Positions 17,563-25,130 of a stretch of DNA of 64,000 nucleotides are shown here, piece after piece. The stretch lies in the NCBI RefSeq assembly GCF_900142565.1, contig NZ_FRBH01000006.1, forward strand, positions 244,639 through 308,638. The letters are read 5' to 3'. The notes beneath the pieces are model-generated. The model was not told the origin of the DNA. It searched no databases and saw only the letters and a list, made by a program, of their open reading frames with translations. Source of the stretch: Chishuiella changwenlii (GTDB taxonomy: Bacteria; Bacteroidota; Bacteroidia; Flavobacteriales; Weeksellaceae). Position 1 is the stretch's first letter; every line of letters starts with the position of its first letter. Position numbers and translations under genes: made by a program.

Positions 17563-19592
17563 TATTTAATTGTATATCTTAAACCAATAAAACCTCGTAT
17601 GCCTTGTAATGGAGCATAATTATATGCTGTATCAAATGTATAACCATAAGGATTATTTACGGGATCATTCACGTTTTTATCAAATGGATCGAATGGGCGC
17701 ATTAATGGATTTTTTGGAATAAAATTAAATATGTTTTTTAAACCTCCATAGACTTCAAACTGTTTAAATGTTTTTGTTAATTGAATATTTGTAAGCATAT
17801 AAAATGGTGAATATTCTGGTCGATAATCATTAGGTTGTATAGGTAAACGCATTGCTCCATACCAATTTCCCGTTAAATCAACCGTCCATTTCTTAGGAAA
17901 ATTATAACTTATAGTATAATTACCAGACCATTTTGGTGCGTGCAATTGTTGTATTTTTTCGGATTGATTTTCTTCATTTGTTTCTGTTCGGTAAACATCC
18001 ATATAAGAAACACCAAGATTAATTTTTAATGGAAAACGAAAAGTAATATCAGAATTAACCGAAATTCCACGCGAAACAGCATGTCCATCTAAATTATCAT
18101 AAATAATTAAATTTTGATCACTCTCAAAATCTCCAATAATTTTGTTTGTAAAATATGAATAGAAAGCTGTCGCATCAATGTTTAGATTTCCAAAACCAAG
18201 GGTTTTATTGTAAACATAATTTAAATTACCGTTATATGATTTTTCAGGATTAAGGTTATTTTTAATGACAACTTCTCTTGATCCTGTTAAAGCTGCATGA
18301 TCTTCTGTAAATAAATTTACAACACGAAATCCTGTACCAAAACTTGCTCTAAATGTATGCGTTTTGTTTGGAGAAAACTTATAAGCGAATCGAGGTGAAT
18401 GTATGTCTTTATGGTGTTTGTCATAATCTAATCTATAACCTAATAAAAGTTTATGTTGGTTATTAAATGTAATTTCATCTTGAATAAAAATTCCTGGTAA
18501 TGGAGTTTTCATAGGATTGTTTTTTCCATCGCTTGTAGCTGTTCCAGGTGTATTATCGTCATAATAAGTATAACGAAATGTTGCTCCGGTCAAGAGACTA
18601 TGGCTTTTGATTTCTTTGTCCCAATAAAGCTGACCAAAAGCAACATGTTGTTTTGCTTGGTATGAATTTTCTCCGTAAAATGAATTTTGTTGATGGAAAT
18701 TATAAGAGAACTGTGTAAATATTTTTTCTTTTATTGGTAATTGATACATTCCAATTACTTCTGCACGGTTAGTAAAAATACTTTCGCCATATACATCTCC
18801 GCTTCCTCTATCTTTTCTTTTATCGTATTGCATTTCTCCGCCCCATCTGTCTTCGTAAACATAACGTGCAGCAAGAGAAGCAATTTTATTTTCTGGGCGT
18901 TTAAAAGTCCATTTATTAAAAATGGAAATTCTATCTTGTAAAGTTACATCAGTAAAATTGTCGTTATTTTTATCTTGTTTGTTGTCGAACAGAAAATAAT
19001 TTACGCCGAAAAGTGTGCTTGTATTATCACTAATTTTTGCTTTGTAGGATAAATCAATATTATTTTCTAACCAAGTGGTTGTGTAAATATCGGCACTAAA
19101 TTTATTCGCTTTTTCAGTATCTTTTGTAATGATATTTATAATTCCTCCCATTGCTTCAGTTCCATAAAGTGATGAAGCAGGGCCTTTAACAACCTCTATT
19201 TTTTCAATTAAACTATTCGGGATTCCATTTAAACCATAAACGGTAGAAAGAGAAGAAACAATTGGCATTCCATCTATTAAAATCATTGTATATGGTCCTT
19301 CCATTCCATTAATGTGAATATCACCTGTATTACAAACATTACAATTTAATTGTGGTTGAATACCATTTATCATTCCAATAGATTCAAAAATAGAAGGATT
19401 CGGATTGGTCTTAAAATATTTTGAAGAATAGACTTCTATTGGAACTGGAGAATCTTTTCTAGAAACGGGTTTCATAGTTCCTGTTAATACAACTTCATCT
19501 AATTCACTTTTTATAGAATCGTTTTTTGTTTCAGTTTCCTGAGCTTGCAAAATAGAACAAGCAAATAGTAGTGGGATTAATATTTTATTCAT
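17562..19592 (-). CDS. TonB-dependent receptor with Cys-rich plug, metal-linked
   Basis: The 676-residue outer-membrane receptor has a signal peptide, a plug starting near LDEVVLTGTMKPV (TonB-box region) and a beta-barrel ending FIGLRYTIK. The plug holds NCNVCNTGDIHINGMEGPY, with closely spaced cysteines, and continues MILIDGMPIVSSL and GPASSLYGTEAMGGIINI. It forms an operon with a thioredoxin-like protein and is divergent from a DtxR-type metalloregulator whose likely operator lies on its promoter. I infer import of a metal or metal complex (iron, manganese or a softer metal); the ligand cannot be read from sequence. Confidence 0.9.
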   Translation of the reverse strand: MNKILIPLLFACSILQAQETETKNDSIKSELDEVVLTGTMKPVSRKDSPVPIEVYSSKYFKTNPNPSIFESIGMINGIQPQLNCNVCNTGDIHINGMEGPYTMILIDGMPIVSSLSTVYGLNGIPNSLIEKIEVVKGPASSLYGTEAMGGIINIITKDTEKANKFSADIYTTTWLENNIDLSYKAKISDNTSTLFGVNYFLFDNKQDKNNDNFTDVTLQDRISIFNKWTFKRPENKIASLAARYVYEDRWGGEMQYDKRKDRGSGDVYGESIFTNRAEVIGMYQLPIKEKIFTQFSYNFHQQNSFYGENSYQAKQHVAFGQLYWDKEIKSHSLLTGATFRYTYYDDNTPGTATSDGKNNPMKTPLPGIFIQDEITFNNQHKLLLGYRLDYDKHHKDIHSPRFAYKFSPNKTHTFRASFGTGFRVVNLFTEDHAALTGSREVVIKNNLNPEKSYNGNLNYVYNKTLGFGNLNIDATAFYSYFTNKIIGDFESDQNLIIYDNLDGHAVSRGISVNSDITFRFPLKINLGVSYMDVYRTETNEENQSEKIQQLHAPKWSGNYTISYNFPKKWTVDLTGNWYGAMRLPIQPNDYRPEYSPFYMLTNIQLTKTFKQFEVYGGLKNIFNFIPKNPLMRPFDPFDKNVNDPVNNPYGYTFDTAYNYAPLQGIRGFIGLRYTIK

Positions 19593-19618
19593 AAGAGATT
19601 TATTATTGAAATATAAAA

Positions 19619-19634
19619 GTTAGACAAATCTAAC
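19619..19634 (-). promoter_or_regulatory. Candidate metalloregulator operator over the receptor promoter
   Basis: GTTAGACAAATCTAAC is an inverted repeat with 6-bp arms and a 4-nt spacer. Read on the minus strand it contains TAGATTTG (19625-19632), which matches the -7 consensus TAnnTTTG, 33 nt before the receptor start codon. A regulator bound here would block that promoter. DtxR/MntR-family proteins commonly bind palindromes of this kind, and such a gene starts 60 nt away. Confidence 0.75.
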
Positions 19635-19693
19635 AAAAATATTTATTTAATTAAAAATTTAATTTTAATAACTGTTTCAATTATCTTTACAAA

Positions 19694-20350
19694 ATGAATT
19701 CATTGGTTGAAGAAAACTATCTTAAAGCGCTATTTCACCTTTCTAAAAATGGGGGAGGAGAAGTGAATGTAAAGGACTTAAGTAAGCATTTAGAAATAAA
19801 AATGCCAACAGTAAATAGTATGATGAAAAAATTAGCTGAGAAAGATTTGGTTATTTACGAGTCATATAAACCTTTGCGTTTATCGGAAAAAGGTATTTTA
19901 AAGGCATCTCTTATTGTAAGAAAACATCGTTTAACAGAAATGTTTTTAGTGCAAGAAATGGGATTTGGATGGGAGCAAGTACATGAAATTGCAGAACAAA
20001 TTGAGCATATACAAAGTCCATTGTTTTTTGACAAAATGGATGAATTATTAAATTACCCTAAATTTGATCCACATGGTTCTCCAATTCCAGATAAAAATGG
20101 AAAATTTGATACAACAAATTATCAAAAACTAGCAGAATTTAAGAAAGATGATGAGGTAGAGATTTGTGCTGTGACTGGTTCATCAGATGAGTTTTTAAAA
20201 TATTTAAATTCTAAAAATATCCAATTGAATGATAAAATTGTTATTCTTGATTTAGAAGAGTTTGATGGAACAATGACCGTAAAGTTTCTTAAAAATGATA
20301 AAATAGAAACTTTTAGTAATCATGTTACACAGAGATTGCTTGGGAAGTAA
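19694..20350 (+). CDS. DtxR/MntR-family metal-dependent transcriptional regulator
   Basis: The 218-residue protein has an N-terminal winged helix (VKDLSKHLEIKMPTVNSMMKKLAEKDLV), then the metal-sensing dimerisation domain with the expected ligand-bearing segments VRKHRLTEMF, VHEIAEQIEHI and FDPHGSPIPDKNG. A C-terminal domain of about 70 residues resembles the FeoA/SH3-like module. Proteins of this family bind Fe2+ or Mn2+ and then repress uptake genes. It is divergent from a TonB receptor with a palindromic operator in the 101-nt gap. The weak -7 element TATCTTTA lies immediately before its ATG, so its message may have a very short leader. Confidence 0.93.
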   Translation: MNSLVEENYLKALFHLSKNGGGEVNVKDLSKHLEIKMPTVNSMMKKLAEKDLVIYESYKPLRLSEKGILKASLIVRKHRLTEMFLVQEMGFGWEQVHEIAEQIEHIQSPLFFDKMDELLNYPKFDPHGSPIPDKNGKFDTTNYQKLAEFKKDDEVEICAVTGSSDEFLKYLNSKNIQLNDKIVILDLEEFDGTMTVKFLKNDKIETFSNHVTQRLLGK

Positions 20351-20375
20351 GTTATGAGTTGAGAGAACAATTTTT

Positions 20376-20988
20376 TTTAATCCGTCATTTCGAATGAAAT
20401 TCGTTTAGAATTTTGTATTGAGAAATAAGTAAGGATTAATTGATTTTCTTGTCTAAGTTCTCGATACAATTTTTTTTCATTTCATTTCAAAAAATCACTC
20501 GAACTGACAGAAAATTTGTATTTCATATTATTTTTAATCCGTCATTTCGAGTGAAATTCGTTTAGAATTTTGTATCGAGAAATAAGTAAGGATTAATTGA
20601 TTTTCTTGTCTAAGTTCTCGATACAATTTTTCTTCATTTCATTTCAAAAAATCACTCGAACTGACAGAAAATTTGTATTTCATATTTTTTTTAATCCGTC
20701 ATTTCGAGTGAAATTCGTTTAGAATTTTGTATTGAGAAATAAGTAAGGATTAATTGATTTTCTTGTCTAAGTTCTCGATACAATTTTTTTTCATTTCATT
20801 TCAAAAAAATTACTCGAACTGACAGAAAATTTGTATTTCATATTATTTTTAATCCGTCATTTCGAGTGAAATTCGTTTAGAATTTTGTATCGAGAAATAA
20901 GTAAGGATTAATTGATTTTCTTGTCTAAGTTCTCGATACAATTTTTTTTTTCATTTCATTTCAAAAAATCACTCGAACTGACAGAAAA
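20376..20988 (+). repeat. Tandem array of four 157-bp palindromic units
   Basis: Units start at about 20382, 20539, 20696 and 20854 (spacing 157, 157, 158 nt). Each carries CCGTCATTTCGAGTGAAATT, GTATCGAGAA, a centre ATAAGTAAGGATTAATTGAT, TTCTCGATACAA and CACTCGAACTGACAG, so outer and inner arms are complementary and the unit folds into a long hairpin. Copies differ by few substitutions, which implies recent duplication. The array lies between two convergent genes, just before a terminator. The same family occurs at 5561-5794. No frame in it looks coding. Confidence 0.9.
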
Positions 20989-21004
20989 TATATCTATAAA
21001 TAAA

Positions 21005-21038
21005 AAAAAGCAGTTTCAAATTTTTGAAACTGCTTTTT
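21005..21038. terminator. Terminator between regulator and DPP11 genes
   Basis: A stem AAAAGCAGTTTCAAA/TTTGAAACTGCTTTT (15 bp) has A and T tracts on both sides and serves the minus-strand peptidase gene, whose stop is 19 nt away. It may also stop read-through from the repeat array. Confidence 0.88.
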
Positions 21039-21056
21039 AAGTATTGTGTTAGTCAA

Positions 21057-23213
21057 TTATTTTTTATTGTTGTCAATAATTGTCATTTCATCAATTAATC
21101 GTTGTGCGTTAGCATATTTATCTACAACCCATAAAATGTAACGAGCGTCAACCATAATGTTACGACAAATTTCTGGATCATAATTTAAATCTGACATTGT
21201 TCCTTCCCAAACGCGGTCAAAATTTAATCCAATTAAATTTCCTTTCGCATCTAAAGCCGGAGAACCAGAATTACCACCAGTAGTATGATTTGTTGCAATA
21301 AAGTTTACAGGAAGTTTCCCGTCTTTATCAGCATATTTACCATAATCTTTGTTTTCGTATAAATGAATCATGTGTTTAGGTAAATCATATTCATAATCAC
21401 CAGGAACATATTTTTCTAAAATACCTTCGATGTGTGTAATAGGCTCATAATAAACAGCATCACGAGGTTGGTAACCATCTACTTTACCATAAGTTACACG
21501 TAATGTTGAATTAGCATCTGGAAAGATTTTTTTGTCTGTAAAAACATCCATTTGACCTTTCATATAAGAACGCATTAATTTGCTTATTTTCTCTTGATTA
21601 GCTAAATAAGTAGGACTAACTTTTGTTTGGTTAGCATCTAAAACTAAACGAATTTGAGCAATTAAAGCATCGTTTTGTAAAGTTTTTACAAACTCAGCAT
21701 CATTTTCTGCTAACTCTTTTATATTTCCTAAAACAGATTGTCCATTTAACTTTTTAGTTCCGTTAATTACCGAATTATTAAGTGCAGTTTTAATATTTTC
21801 TGCTGTTGTATTTGGTAATAAATTTTTAGGAACAACTTTAAAATAATTATCTGTAAGATCAGAAGAAATTGTTTTATCTAAGTCGGCATTATAATCCTTG
21901 TGCATTCCAGCAACAGTGTTTAATGCTTTTGCTTTTACTTGTGCATAATCTTTTTGTCCAACAGCATTTAATACAGTATTTAACGCTAATGCCATTCTAA
22001 ATGTTTCAGAATTAGAATAGAAAGATTCTGTATACATTGTATACGCTAAAGCATAATCTTCATTCGCTTTATTTAAATCATTTAATTCTGAAATTGTATT
22101 TGCGTATTGTGCTTTTAATTTTGAGTTTTTAGCAATTCTGTTTAAGAATTCTTGCTCATAAGCCTGACGTTTTTCTACAGCTTTAGAACGATTAAGTCCT
22201 AAAACTTCTCCAATCCATTTTTTGTGAGAATTAGAAATACGAGCCTGTTTAGAAGCATAAGCAATTCGTGTAGCATTATCTTCTCTCATTTTTTTATCAA
22301 TATGAGATAAGGCAATTGTACGAACATTAATACGTGCAGGATCTATAACATCTTTTATTTGTTGAATAGAAGAAGCTGGTAAATATTCGTCTGTTGTTCC
22401 TGGGAAACCATATACAAACGTGAAATCATCTTCGCTAATTCCGCTTATATTAATTGGTAAAAAATGTTTTGGTTTATACGGTACATTTTCTGGTGAATAG
22501 TCTGCTGGTTTATTATTTTTATCAGCATAAATACGGAACATAGAGAAATCTCCAGTGTGACGAGGCCAAACCCAGTTATCTGTATCATTACCATATTTAC
22601 CAATTGCAGAAGGTGGCGCACCAACTAAACGAACATCTTTATATGTTTCTGTTGTAAACTGGTAATATTTATTTCCTTTGTAAAAAGGTTTTATAAAAAC
22701 TGCTTTAAAAGTATCTGTTTTACTTTTAGCATTGTAGCTTTCTATATTTTTTTTGATGATTTTGTTACGTTCTTCTTCAGAAGTATTATCCTTAATTCCT
22801 TTTAAAATATCAGAAGTAACATCTTTTATATCTGTAATAAAAGTTGCAGTTAAACCATCATTAGGTAATTCGTCTTTTAATTCTTTTGCCCAAAAACCAT
22901 CTGTTAAATAATCGTGTTCTAAAGAAGAATGTGCTTGTATTTCTCCATATCCACAGTGGTGATTTGTTAATAATAATCCATTTGGAGAAATAACTTCCGA
23001 AGTACATCCTCCTCCAAAATGAGCAACAGCATTGTTAATACTTTTATCGCCAGTACTAAAAATATCATTTGCAGATATTTTTAATCCCATTTCTTTCATC
23101 TCCTTTTCATTCAACTCTGTCGGAATCCACATTCCTCCGCCTTGTTGTGCAAATACACTAAAACTTGCCAACAAAGTCATCAAAACAGATCCTTTAACAA
23201 TCAGTTTTTTCAT
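21057..23213 (-). CDS. S46-family dipeptidyl-peptidase, DPP11 type
   Basis: This periplasmic peptidase removes dipeptides from the N-termini of imported peptides. The 718-residue protein has a signal peptide and a chymotrypsin-like fold with catalytic residues in LLTNHHCGYG (His85), the DNWVWPRHTGDFSMFR segment (Asp) and TGGNSGSPA (Ser649). The S1-pocket position 18 residues after the serine is Arg667 in GLNFDRVWEG. In known S46 enzymes Arg here specifies Asp/Glu at P1 (DPP11), whereas DPP7 has Gly. It should therefore release dipeptides after acidic residues. It is monocistronic with its own terminator. Confidence 0.93.
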   Translation of the reverse strand: MKKLIVKGSVLMTLLASFSVFAQQGGGMWIPTELNEKEMKEMGLKISANDIFSTGDKSINNAVAHFGGGCTSEVISPNGLLLTNHHCGYGEIQAHSSLEHDYLTDGFWAKELKDELPNDGLTATFITDIKDVTSDILKGIKDNTSEEERNKIIKKNIESYNAKSKTDTFKAVFIKPFYKGNKYYQFTTETYKDVRLVGAPPSAIGKYGNDTDNWVWPRHTGDFSMFRIYADKNNKPADYSPENVPYKPKHFLPINISGISEDDFTFVYGFPGTTDEYLPASSIQQIKDVIDPARINVRTIALSHIDKKMREDNATRIAYASKQARISNSHKKWIGEVLGLNRSKAVEKRQAYEQEFLNRIAKNSKLKAQYANTISELNDLNKANEDYALAYTMYTESFYSNSETFRMALALNTVLNAVGQKDYAQVKAKALNTVAGMHKDYNADLDKTISSDLTDNYFKVVPKNLLPNTTAENIKTALNNSVINGTKKLNGQSVLGNIKELAENDAEFVKTLQNDALIAQIRLVLDANQTKVSPTYLANQEKISKLMRSYMKGQMDVFTDKKIFPDANSTLRVTYGKVDGYQPRDAVYYEPITHIEGILEKYVPGDYEYDLPKHMIHLYENKDYGKYADKDGKLPVNFIATNHTTGGNSGSPALDAKGNLIGLNFDRVWEGTMSDLNYDPEICRNIMVDARYILWVVDKYANAQRLIDEMTIIDNNKK

Positions 23214-23373
23214 TCTTTATTAAAATTTATATCGATTTCTTAAAAATCAAAGATAATAGATTATGACTTGACTGTCATCTTTTTATTTTAATTTAAATAC
23301 TTAGTAAATGATTATTATAGATGATGAAAGACATTTTTATGTTTTATATTAATAATGTAATTTAGCAAATTAA

Positions 23374-24246
23374 ATGAACCTTAATTACTTACAGATGATA
23401 AAAAGAATTTTTACTTTTTTAATACTTATTTTATTTACTAACTCTTGTTCTGTTACCGAAGAGGTCTTGATTTCCGAGACTGGAGCAATAGATTATGTTG
23501 AAATAATTGATATTCCACAGATGGGAGCACTTTTAAATAAAGCCGATCTTGATGAAAAAATACAAATTAATCAGATTTCTAATGCTGAATATTCTTACTT
23601 AGATTTTATGCAATTGTTGGAAGAAATGGGTAGTAAGAAAAACAAAGGAAAATTTGAAAAATATAAGTTGTATAAAACTGAATTATCAAAGATTGATTTT
23701 TTCAAATTTCGATTAGATATGCGCGATAAATTTACTGTGGAAATTATTAATAGATCAAAATCTGTAGATGAATTTAATGCACAATCTAAATTAGTCGATA
23801 ATACCTTTAAAGAAATTAAGTTAAGGGAAGATGAAAGAATTGAAGCTAATAAAAATACAGCGCTTACTAAAAGGAAGAAAAAAAAGAAGAATGCTGTAGA
23901 AGAAAAGAATCCCTTTTCGGATAATCCATTTTCAATGTCAACAGGTTTTGATTATTCTTTTGATGGGAAAAATTTTACTAAAAAAATTGATGTTGAAAGA
24001 TACTTAAACAATTTTCATTCAGATGATTCTTCGGAAGAAGAAGAAGGAGAAAAACTGATGCTTTTAGGTATGATGAAGAAGATAAAGTATAAATACAAAT
24101 ATACTTTTCCTAGAAAAATAAAGTCATTAAGTCTTAAAGATGCCATGTTTACAGCAGATGGTAAATCTTTTATTATGGAGTATTCTTTAAGTGATATTAT
24201 AGATAATCCAGAACTAGCAAATTTTGAAGTTGAATTAGAAGATTAA
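23374..24246 (+). CDS. Lipoprotein of unknown function
   Basis: The product has up to 290 residues. The first ATG gives a poor signal sequence; the ATG at 23395 gives MIKRIFTFLILILFTNSC with a proper lipobox and is the more likely start, because a -7-like element (TAATTTAG) lies only about 10 nt before the first ATG. After the Cys the protein is charged, with helical stretches (residues 60-165), a lysine run (KRKKKKK), an acidic run (SSEEEEGE) and a conserved-looking C-terminal beta segment (KIKYKYKYTFPRKIKSLSL). The family is not recognised. The position upstream of lipB is probably incidental. Confidence 0.7.
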   Translation: MNLNYLQMIKRIFTFLILILFTNSCSVTEEVLISETGAIDYVEIIDIPQMGALLNKADLDEKIQINQISNAEYSYLDFMQLLEEMGSKKNKGKFEKYKLYKTELSKIDFFKFRLDMRDKFTVEIINRSKSVDEFNAQSKLVDNTFKEIKLREDERIEANKNTALTKRKKKKKNAVEEKNPFSDNPFSMSTGFDYSFDGKNFTKKIDVERYLNNFHSDDSSEEEEGEKLMLLGMMKKIKYKYKYTFPRKIKSLSLKDAMFTADGKSFIMEYSLSDIIDNPELANFEVELED

Positions 24247-24331
24247 AACTGTACTTCTATTTTATTATTTATCTCTATGAGGCTATAAATTCTTTGCAAG
24301 AAACTTTTATGCTAATCATTAAATCATTTTG

Positions 24332-24339
24332 TAAATTTG
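24332..24339 (+). promoter_or_regulatory. -7 promoter element of lipB
   Basis: TAAATTTG matches TAnnTTTG and lies 20 nt before the lipB ATG. No clear -33 TTTG is seen at the usual spacing. Confidence 0.5.
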
Positions 24340-24359
24340 TTATCTGAAATTTTTTCAAA

Positions 24360-25073
24360 ATGAAACAAGTTGTCGAGTTCCAAGATTTAGGAATTAATAA
24401 AGATTATCAAGAAGCATGGGATTTTCAAGAAAGTCTTTTAGCGGAAAATATAGCGACAAAACAATATAATAGAGCGCAAGAAAAAGAAGGAAGTTCTGAT
24501 TTTAAATCGACTAAGAATCACTTATTATTTGTAGAACATCCACATATTTATACATTAGGAAAAAGCGGACATTTAGAGAATATGTTGGCTTCTAGTGATA
24601 AATTATCGGAGATAAACGCAACTTTTGTAAAAACAAATAGAGGAGGGGATATTACCTATCACGGACCAGGACAATTGGTTGGTTATCCTATTTTAGATTT
24701 AGATAATTTTAAACCAGACATTCATTTATATATGAGAAATCTGGAAGAAGTAATTATAAAAACTATTGCAGAGTACGGATTAAAAGGAGAACGTTCTAAA
24801 GGAGAAACTGGTGTTTGGTTAGATGTAGGAAAGCCTTATGCACGAAAAATTTGTGCGATGGGTGTAAAAGCTTCTCGATGGATTACGATGCATGGCTTTG
24901 CTTTAAATGTTAATCCAGATTTACGCTATTTTGAATATATTGTTCCTTGTGGAATTCAAGATAAAGCTGTTGCTTCTTTAGAAAGAGAACTTGGTTACAA
25001 GGTTGATATGCAAGAAATAAAAAACATGACGCAAAAACATTTTGCAGAAGTTTTTGATGTAGATTTTAAATAA
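24360..25073 (+). CDS. lipB: Octanoyl-[ACP]:protein N-octanoyltransferase
   Basis: LipB transfers octanoate from acyl carrier protein to lipoyl domains of 2-oxoacid dehydrogenases and GcvH, the first step of lipoate synthesis. The 237-residue length is typical. Visible signatures are FVEHPHIYTLGKSG, NRGGDITYHGPGQLVGYPIL, the Lys-containing KICAMGVKASRWITMHGFAL, and VPCGIQDKAVASL with the catalytic Cys. It is cytoplasmic. Its terminator runs directly into the start codon of the downstream sensor gene. Confidence 0.96.
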   Translation: MKQVVEFQDLGINKDYQEAWDFQESLLAENIATKQYNRAQEKEGSSDFKSTKNHLLFVEHPHIYTLGKSGHLENMLASSDKLSEINATFVKTNRGGDITYHGPGQLVGYPILDLDNFKPDIHLYMRNLEEVIIKTIAEYGLKGERSKGETGVWLDVGKPYARKICAMGVKASRWITMHGFALNVNPDLRYFEYIVPCGIQDKAVASLERELGYKVDMQEIKNMTQKHFAEVFDVDFK

Positions 25074-25103
25074 TTATAATTAAAAAATATACGTTAATTT
25101 TAG

Positions 25104-25130
25104 AGACTGTTTTTAAAGCAGTCTTTTTTT
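25104..25130 (+). terminator. Terminator of lipB abutting the sensor start codon
   Basis: A 6-bp stem AGACTG/CAGTCT with a 9-nt loop is followed by a T run ending at 25130. The next base begins the ATG of the sensor gene, so the hairpin occupies its ribosome-landing region. Confidence 0.75.

Noticed and set aside
20376..20988. CRISPR array
   Set aside because: The repeating unit is 157 bp with no variable spacers of CRISPR length, and there are no cas genes; the units are whole palindromes.
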